From NCBI RefSeq assembly GCF_949628215.1, contig NC_134311.1, forward strand, positions 57,148,205-57,212,204: a stretch of 64,000 nucleotides of DNA, in the 5' to 3' direction. Positions 52,701-61,700 of the stretch are shown piece by piece (position 1 is the stretch's first letter; every line of letters begins with the position of its first letter). The notes beneath the pieces are model-generated. The model did no database searches and was not told the DNA's origin. It saw nothing but the letters and a program-made list of their open reading frames with translations. This DNA comes from Phalacrocorax aristotelis (Eukaryota > Chordata > Aves > Suliformes > Phalacrocoracidae). The position numbers and the translations under genes are program-made.

Positions 52701-55700
52701 TTTTCTTTAAATTGAGTGCTCCTGAACCAGCCTTGGAGATCGAAGACTTCTCTTCAATCCAAACTGGAGCCATGTTTTCAGCCTTACCTTAAAAGTCTAT
52801 GAAAGAAAAGGAACATTTATTGTTATTGTTGTGTTGAAAGCTGATAAAGTTGATGTTAAATCTGTTTTTTTTCCCCCTTGTGCTGTATGTTAGAAGTTCA
52901 GAGCTTGCTTGTATTGAGCACTGAGTTAATAAATTTATGATATCTTAAACAATAAACAAAACCTGTGTTAACTGGAATGTGACACTTATTCAGAACACAA
53001 AAAGACTACTTACAGTTTCACTGCATTTTTTCTGTGGTGATTTTTGCCATTACTCTTTAGTCATCTTTGTGGAAAAAGTACCTAGGTGTAGTAGACCAGG
53101 GAACCAGGAGAATTAGGTCATTAGCTGTGTCTGTGGATAATACAGTACTAACAATGCACCTGCCTAATGATGTAAAACAGCAAAAGCAATCCTTTTTTTC
53201 TCCTTCCTAGCCAACAGCAGATGTGCTTTGACTGCTCTTTTGGTTTACTCCCTCCTGTAGGCCATCAGCAGAGAGGATGCGATGTGCCCAACTTATATCT
53301 GCCTGTGAAAAGCACTGAGGAGAGAAAGTGGGTTGAGTGTGGCAGTTTCCTGAGTTGTAGGTGATGTCTTTTGTTTTGCTTCACATGGCACGGACTGTGT
53401 CTTCTGCAACAGAAGACGCAAAAAATGGAGGTGGAGCACTGAAATGTGAATGCAAGAGGTGAAGCTGAGACAGCTGTGGTGCAAGTTTCATGTCACAGAC
53501 AGCCACAGTGAGAGACTCAAACCAGCCTAGGTGGAGCCCACCAGTATGGATGCATTCTACCTCCTGAGCCATACCCAGACTGAGGCAGAGGATGGCAGTA
53601 ATCTCCTCCCTGCCATTTTCAGGGTTGGAGCAACTCTAGCCATGACAGCAGTGGTGGGAAAACAAACCAAGACTAGTCTGTAGCAGCCCAACATTGACAT
53701 GGTTTTCTATGAGTGGTCACGCTCTGCCTCTGGAAATTGATGTGCCTTCATGTTCCTGCCACCCCTCCACATGGCAGACCTGATCACACGTTAGAAACAG
53801 CAAGGAAATTTTGCCAAAATGGTGTCATAGAGATACAGTCTTTCTTATATGAGGTCTTTACGTGGACACTGCTACTAAAATACCACCTAATCTGTTGTGG
53901 TTTTGTTCACCAGTAAGTATCTCCTTTAACAGCTGGATTTTCACTTAACAGGTGTGCGGGGAAAACAGAGATAATAAATGGCAATAGCTTTTCATTGTCT
54001 AATAAGAGGTGGCATGTCATATTATTTGTTTTCCTGAGTTAGCTGAGACTAAGAAGGAAAATTTTTTTTTTTTGAAAGCTCTTTAGGAATCTTCTGGGAG
54101 AGCACCTTTCTACTGAATAAACTATTTCTGTACTTCCTTATAACAGGCATTTAAAAAGAAGTTCATGTACCAATTCTGATAAAGACAAATCTAGAATCTT
54201 CCTCACTAAGAGCAGCCATCATCTTTTCTGAGGCTTTTAGCATCTCTGCAGTATGTTCCCTTATTCATTACCAGTTTGAAGACATTACTTTCATGTGCTG
54301 ATGCCCTGTATCTTGGGAGCTGTGGCTCTGCTCTGTGTACGGTGTAATTTGAGTGCCCTCTACTGCCTACAATAAAAAATCCACAGCAAATAAGGAGCAC
54401 AAAATGCCTGTCCTAGGTTTTACATCTTCCTTGTGCTAGTTGTGGATTTACTTCTAAAAAAATCTTTCTGTCAAACACACTTTGATACTAAAATACATTT
54501 TCTTGCTCCCTTGTGTGTGTTTGGCTACAACTTTTATGATTGTTTTAGGTGGATATCTTCTGGATTGTTCTCCCTCCATCTTGCGGATGTTTTCCTGTTA
54601 GATATGGAGAGGGGAAAAAAAGGCATATTTTAAAAACACCTTTGTATTTCTTTCTCATGTTTCTTATTTATTGTTGTCTTTGACCCACATGCAGCATGAT
54701 GGCATGTTGATGTTTTTGGTACTCTTACCAATATTGCCTAGCTGCTAGTGTTGATGTTGGAGAGGCAGCAGTGTGGGATGTGGTTCCCAAACTGGCACCC
54801 ACAAGGCCAGTGAAATGGGTCATAGCTATTCTGTAAAACCACATGAGGCAATGAAGCGAATGGTGCCTTCAGGCCATGGGTGATACTGTGAGCATCTGGT
54901 ATTTTGGTAGAAGTGCTGAGGGTTGTTTGTGGGCCTCTGGTCTAGAAATGTGTGGGTGCCACTGACGTCCCTGCTCATCTGCCTCATGTTTGGTTTACTT
55001 CTGGCTATGAGATTTCCCCAAATATAAATGGGGGAGAATGCTGCTGCCACTTGGTGTGTGTACAACACACAAATGCAAGACCATTCAGTGAGTTGGAGTT
55101 ATGCAGCTTTCCTCATATTGTAGTCTGGACTCTTCCTCAGAGGCTGGGAGCCTCCTGGGACCTGAACCTGCCCAGCAAAAGGAAAGATGTGGGATCAGAA
55201 TTAGGGCATCAACTACAGGCTGTAATGGAAGACTAGAAATGTTACTTAAATTACAGAGATAGGTGAAGACCTGCTGAGATCAGAAATACCTGCAGAGACT
55301 GTTTCCTCTATAAGCCAGCTCTAAACAGAAGATATACAGACATTGCATGTAGCATTACCTTTTACTAAGAGGTCTGTGCACAGAGTCAGGGTCTGGATGT
55401 TACAGAAGCACGAACTTGTGCTTGGTTAATTTTTTTTCTTTGCAGTGTCGTTACAACCCTTGCTTCCCTGGAGTGCGATGTGTAAACACTGCTCCAGGTT
55501 TCCGATGTGAGACCTGTCCCCCAGGATATACAGGACAAACCGTGCAAGGGATAGGACTCAGCTATGCCAAGAGCAATAAGCAGGTGAGTGGCAGCATCCC
55601 TGCAGCAACTACCTTTGCAAGGTGCTGGTTTATATCAATGCATTGCTATAGCATTTTATTTATACTTCAGTCGTTCCGTAATTGCCTTGTGCAGTTAGGC

Positions 55701-58700
55701 AGAGATCAGAGTGTTTCAATTAGAAGATCCAAGTTGTGTTTGCTTGGTATTAATGGGAGTATTAACAGCCTAATACTGAGGACCAGTATGGAAACAAGAA
55801 AAAAATGTTATTACCTTCATAGATATCTCTGATCAATTTTGAAGGGGCTGTGTTGGTTTCTGTAAACTGGCTTTGAACTAGGAAGAGTGTGATAGAAAAG
55901 GCGTATTTTACTGTTGTGTTTTGCATGTTCCTGTGGCGCCCTACAAGGGGAACATATCTCTTATCTAAACTCTTGTGGACAAACCAGACGCCCATCTGAA
56001 GTTTGAAATTTTCTGTGTCACAGTGTCTCTTCAGGGTTTATACATGTCTGGAGATCCATTGGAAAGTTAGCCTATGGATATGTCTGTGCCATTCTGGGAG
56101 CAGATTCAGAAGAGGCTATGACCCTTTTCTAGACTTAAACTTTAGTGGCTTTTCTTCAGACTGTATCTCAAATTTACATTGTTTTTATTACATGTTGATT
56201 TGTTTTATTGCTAGGTCTGCTTAGATATTGATGAATGTCAGGCTGGTGGACTTGGACCCTGTGTTCCAAATTCCCATTGCATAAACACTTTGGTAAGCAC
56301 CTTTTGATTTGTGGCTTTAAAAAATTGATTGTTTTAGAATTCCATGGGGCTAGGATTGGATTTATGGCTCTGACTGAAGAGCTGAATAATACAATTTGTT
56401 AGTTGGCTTAATCTAAACCAAAGAATCCTTTCCTCTTTTCCTAACTAATAGTAAAAATAGTAAAAAAATAAATACTTGATTTGTCATTAACATGTCTATC
56501 TGAGCTGTATCCCTTATCACTTTCCCTGAAGAGTGGCAGGAACTCTTCTCTCCACACCATCCAGTTATGGGTGCTTACAAGTATGTTATGGCAAGGAACC
56601 TGTTTTGAAAGACTAAACCTTTGCTTCCCCTCATCTCTTCCCACCTGGGAACTGCTGCAACAAGCTGTTCCCCTGGGTTCTCTTTTTATAGAATTAATGT
56701 CTTCACTTCATTAGGGTGTTTACACAGTACCAGACATCCCTCTAAATAAGTACAGAGAGAAGGAAAGCTGCAATTGGTACAACACTTTTAATACCCATAC
56801 ATATTAAACCCAGGAGAGCAAGCATAGCAGAAGTAGAAATGGTTTGAAAGATGTTTGGATCCAACAGAAGGGGCATACAACCATTTTAATGCTATGAAGC
56901 AAGTTGGATCTTTCACTCGGAATCACAAAATCATAGAATCATTTCATTTGGAAAAGACCCTTAAGATTATCAAGTGCAACTGAAAACCAGATGCTGCCAA
57001 GTCGCCACTAAATCATGTCCCTATTTGCCACGTCTACAGGTCTTTTAAATACTCCCAGGATGGTGGCTCAGCCTCTTCCCTGGGCAGCCTGTTCCAGTCC
57101 TTGACAACCCTTGCGGTGAAGAAATTTTTCCCAATATCCAGTCTAAACTTCCCCTGGCAGAACTTGAGGCCATTTCCTGTCATTCTATCACCTGTTACTT
57201 GGGAGAAGAGACCAACACCCACCTCACTACAACCTCCTTTCAGGTAGCTGTAGAGAGCGATAAGGTCTCCCCTCAGCCTTCTCCAGGCTAAACAACCCCA
57301 GTTCCCTCAACCTCTTCTCATAAGACTTGCTCTCTAGACCCTTCACCAGCTTCGCTGCCCTTCTCTGGACATGCGAACACCTCGATGTCCTTCTTGTAGT
57401 GAGGGGCCCAAAACTGAACACAGTACTCGAGGTGCAGCCTCACCAGTGCCAAGTACAGGGGCACTATCACCTCCCTGGCTCCTGCTGGCCGCACTATTCC
57501 TAACACAAGCCAGGATGCTGTTGGCCTTCTTGGCCACCTGAGCACGCTGCCGGCTCATGTTCAGCCGACTGTCAACCAACACCCCAGGTCCTTTTCCTCC
57601 AGGCAGCTCTCCAGCCACTCTTCCCCAAGCCTGTAGCGTTGCATGGGGTTGTTGTGACCCAAGTGCAGGACCCGACACTTGACCTTGTTGAACCTCACAC
57701 AATTGGCCTCAGCCTATCGATCCAGCCTGTCCAGATCCCTCTTCAGAGCCTTCCTCTACTCAGCGCTTGTCAGGGCACACCTGGAGTACTGTGTACAGTT
57801 CTGGTCCCCACTATACAAAAAGGATGTGGACAGGCTGGAAGGGGTCTAGAGAAGGGCCACCAAGATGATCAGAGGACTGGGAAGCCTGCCACATGAGGAT
57901 AGGCTGGGAGAACTGGGTTTGTTAGCCTTGAGAAAAGGAGGCTTAGAGGGGATCTCATTACAATGTACCAGTACTTAAGGGGTAGCTACAAAGAAGATGG
58001 AGACTCCCTTTTAACAAGGAGTCACATGGAGAGGACAAGGGGGAATGGACACAAATTGCTCTTGGGGAGATTCCATTTGGACACAAGAGGAAAATTCTTC
58101 ACAGTGAGGACAGTCAACCATTGGAATAATCTCCCCAGGGAAGTGGTTGACCTGGCCATGTTGGACACATTCAAGAGTCATCTGGACAGGGTGCTGGGGC
58201 ATCTTGTCTAGACTGTGGTCTTCCTGGAAAGGTTGGACTAGATGATCCCTGAGGTCCCTTCCAACCTGTGATTCTGTGATTCCTACCCTCATGCAGATCA
58301 GCGCTCCTGCCCAACTTGGTGTTGTCTGCAAACTTACTGAGGGTGCACTTGATCCCCTTGATCATTGATAAAGATATTAAACAAGACTGGCCTCAACACT
58401 GAGCCCTGGGGAACACCATTTGTGACCAGCTGCCAGCTGGATTTAACTCCATTCACCACAACTTTCTGGGCTCAGCCATTCAGCCAGTTTTTTACCCAGC
58501 CAAGAGTACACCTGTCTAAGCCATGAGCAGCCAGCTCCTCTAGGAGAATGCTGTGGAAGACGGTGTCAAAGGCTTTACTGAAGTCCAGGTAAACAACATC
58601 CACAGCCTTTCCCGCATCCACTGAGTGGATCACCTTGCATAGAAGGAGATCAAGTTGTTCAAGCAGGACCTGCCTTTCATAAACCCATGCTGGCTGGGCC

Positions 58701-61700
58701 TGACCACCCAGTTGTCCTGTATGTGCCACTTATGCCACTGTCAAATACTGTTCTGCTATAGCTGGCTGCACAGAGCAGACTTTCTCCACGACAAGAGAAG
58801 GGTTAAAGGTATCCTGCAGCTTTAAAGGTGATCTTTTTTGCAGCTAGGTATCATTGAGGCAATCAGTAGTGTTCAAAGGGGTGTGCTTTGCTTGTGAACA
58901 GCCTTGTTTTTCTAGGATTGCTTTCACTGTTCAATATGTTTATCTTTTTTTCTTTTATATCTAGAACATTTCTGTCACATGTATCTAATTGTATGACTAG
59001 TCCTCTTCAGGAGGCCATCAGGCCCTCTTTGCAGAGGGCAACAAGTGGCCTGCCATCTGTCAAAACAGAGGAGTGGGTTTTTTACTGCTGTCTCCCTTTA
59101 GAAATGGTTTAGTCTAGAAGTGCTGCTTTACAGGCTATTTTAATGTATGCCAGGGCCTTCCGTCATCTGTCTATCTTCATCTTCAGCCTGAAAGTATGCA
59201 GACAGCACAGAGTTAAAATTTAGAATTGTGCTGGTTTTGACTGGGATAGAGTTATTTTTCTTCCTAGTGGCTGGCATAGGGCTGTGTTTTGGATTTAGTA
59301 TGAAAAAATGTTGATAGCACACTGATGTTCTAGTTGTTGCTAGGTAGTCCTTACACTAAATCAAGGACCTTTCAGCTTCTCATGCTCCTCTGACTGAGAA
59401 GGCTGAAGATGCACAAGAAGCTGGGAGGGGACACAGCCAGGACACCTGACCCAAACTGGTCAAAGGGATATTACATACCGTATGATGTAATGCTCAGTAT
59501 ATAACTGGGGGAAAGCTGGCTGGGTGGCCATTGCTTGGGAACTGGCTGGGCATCAGTCAGTGGGTGGCAAGCAATTGCATTGGGCATAATTTGCTTTGTT
59601 TTTTATTTATTATTGTTAGTATTATTGTAATTATTATCACTGTTATCATTACTATAATTATAATATTATATTTCATTTCAGTTATTGAACTGTTCTTGTT
59701 TCAGTCCGTGAGTTTTCTCACTTTTACTCTTCCAATTCTCTCCCCATCCCACTGCGGGGGGAGTGAGTGAGCAGCTGCATTGGTGCTCAGTCACCAGCTG
59801 TGGTTAAACCATGACAGGAATGAAGCTAGAAACAGAGGACAAAAGTAATGCCCAGCTGGGTAGTAAATGTATTTATTGTAGTGGACTGGGCCAATCCTGA
59901 CAGTTCCTCCAGCAAGCTTTGTATAGGAAGACTGAAGTTGTATGAAGTGCCTCAGTTTTACAAAGGGATGGATGCACAAGTTTGTCAGAGATCTGTCTCT
60001 GTTCCTTGACATGTAATTAATAGTTATTCTCTATAAGGTTAAAAGATGGTTTTTGATTAACTTATTTCATAGGTTACAAATCCAGAAGTACATGAGATAG
60101 AGACAAAAGCCTCATTAGATGGCTAAAGAAGACCCCTTCTTAGCGGCATTTATCCATTTATATAGTTTTATATATCCATTTATAGTGATTGTCCCAGCCA
60201 CACTGAGATTCATTGGCTTAGCTCCTTTGTGTTTGCTTACACAATGGAGTGGCACAAATATAAAATATCTATGTATGCCTCTGGGTAAACTACTGCAAAA
60301 GAAAATTAAGTTTGTTCACAGTGCAGGAGGACTCAATGGATGAAAAATGACGTTTGCACAGCATAATAAGCAGTGACATGGATCTCACTCACATGGCAGC
60401 TTTAAAAGAAAAAGAAGTCCTATTAGAAGGCTGGCTAGTAACTTTGTGTTCTTACAGGGGTCTTACCGATGTGGACAGTGCAAACCAGGATATACTGGAG
60501 ACCAAGCCAGGGGATGCCAGGCTGAGAGGAGCTGCAGAAATCGAGCCCTCAATCCATGCAGTGTCCATGCCCGTTGTATTGAGGAGAGGAGAGGAGAGGT
60601 GACGTGTACTGTGAGTTCATAAATTCATGCATTTGTACAATGAAAAGTAGCCTTTATTTAGGCTGGGACTGAGAAAGTGTTTGTGGCTATTTTATACAGT
60701 TGGGTGTTTTAACAAGATTGTGGCACACTGGTCCAGACAGCTATGAAAATAGCGGGGCTGAGTCTATCTTGCAATTGTTTCCTTCTTGCAGCATGTCTGT
60801 AAGGTAACCATATTCATGTACCATATTTATGGTGTCCGTGTAATTAGATCTTTTGGGAATGGCTTTCATAGACTTTCTATAGTCTCCTCAGAAAGGACTC
60901 TTTCTGAGTCACTCTACAGACGACATCAAAAGGACAAATTCCTCTCCTGGTGCTCAGCTACATAGTTGTGGATAGGGATTCTCTCTGCATACTCAATGTG
61001 CCTGTATTTGCCTGCTGATAGAGATGGTATTTTTCCAGTTGAAAATCATACAGGCATAGGTAGGCTATACTGTGCTTTCCAGCCCTGGCAGCAGAGGATC
61101 ACCAAGTGGTGTATGAACTTTCACTGTAAGAGTCTAAATGAAGTATATTACTTAGTTTTTCCAGCTTGCACGGGGAAGCAAGAGACTAATCCTGTGTCCT
61201 AAATTTGGACGCAGTGCGTGCTTTTGCTGGCACATGCTTTGGTCTCATTTTTAAGTACATCTATTTCAAAGAAGAAGAATCTAGGATATTTTAAGCCCAT
61301 GCTGTAATGAGAAGATGCCTAGATACTTGTGTTAGGCAAGTCCTCATTTTAAGGGGAGGCCAGGGATTGGCATGCAGTTCTATTCATGTGTCTTCAGTTA
61401 CAACACAAATTAGGCATTGTTTGAAATAGTACCAGTTTAATTAGCTAGGAGGAACTTGTGTGCAGATGCACTTGCTTTGCTGATGCAAACTTAGTAACTG
61501 TCAGTGAAGTTTTCTCTTAAAACTTCCTGTAGTTGCGGATGTATTCTTGAGATACTGAACAAAACACAGTCATCCATCTAAACATGGCCCCCTTGTTGAC
61601 ATGCTAGGTGCATATTCTGCCTAGGTCCTCTGTTTTCTTTTTCTCCACCTGCAGGTGAGGAACCAAAATTGATTCCTGACTAGTGTCTAAAGTAAATCTA

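Noticed and set aside
57963-58211. 82-codon plus-strand frame as a gene
   Set aside because: It is the ORF2 C-terminus of the nested CR1.
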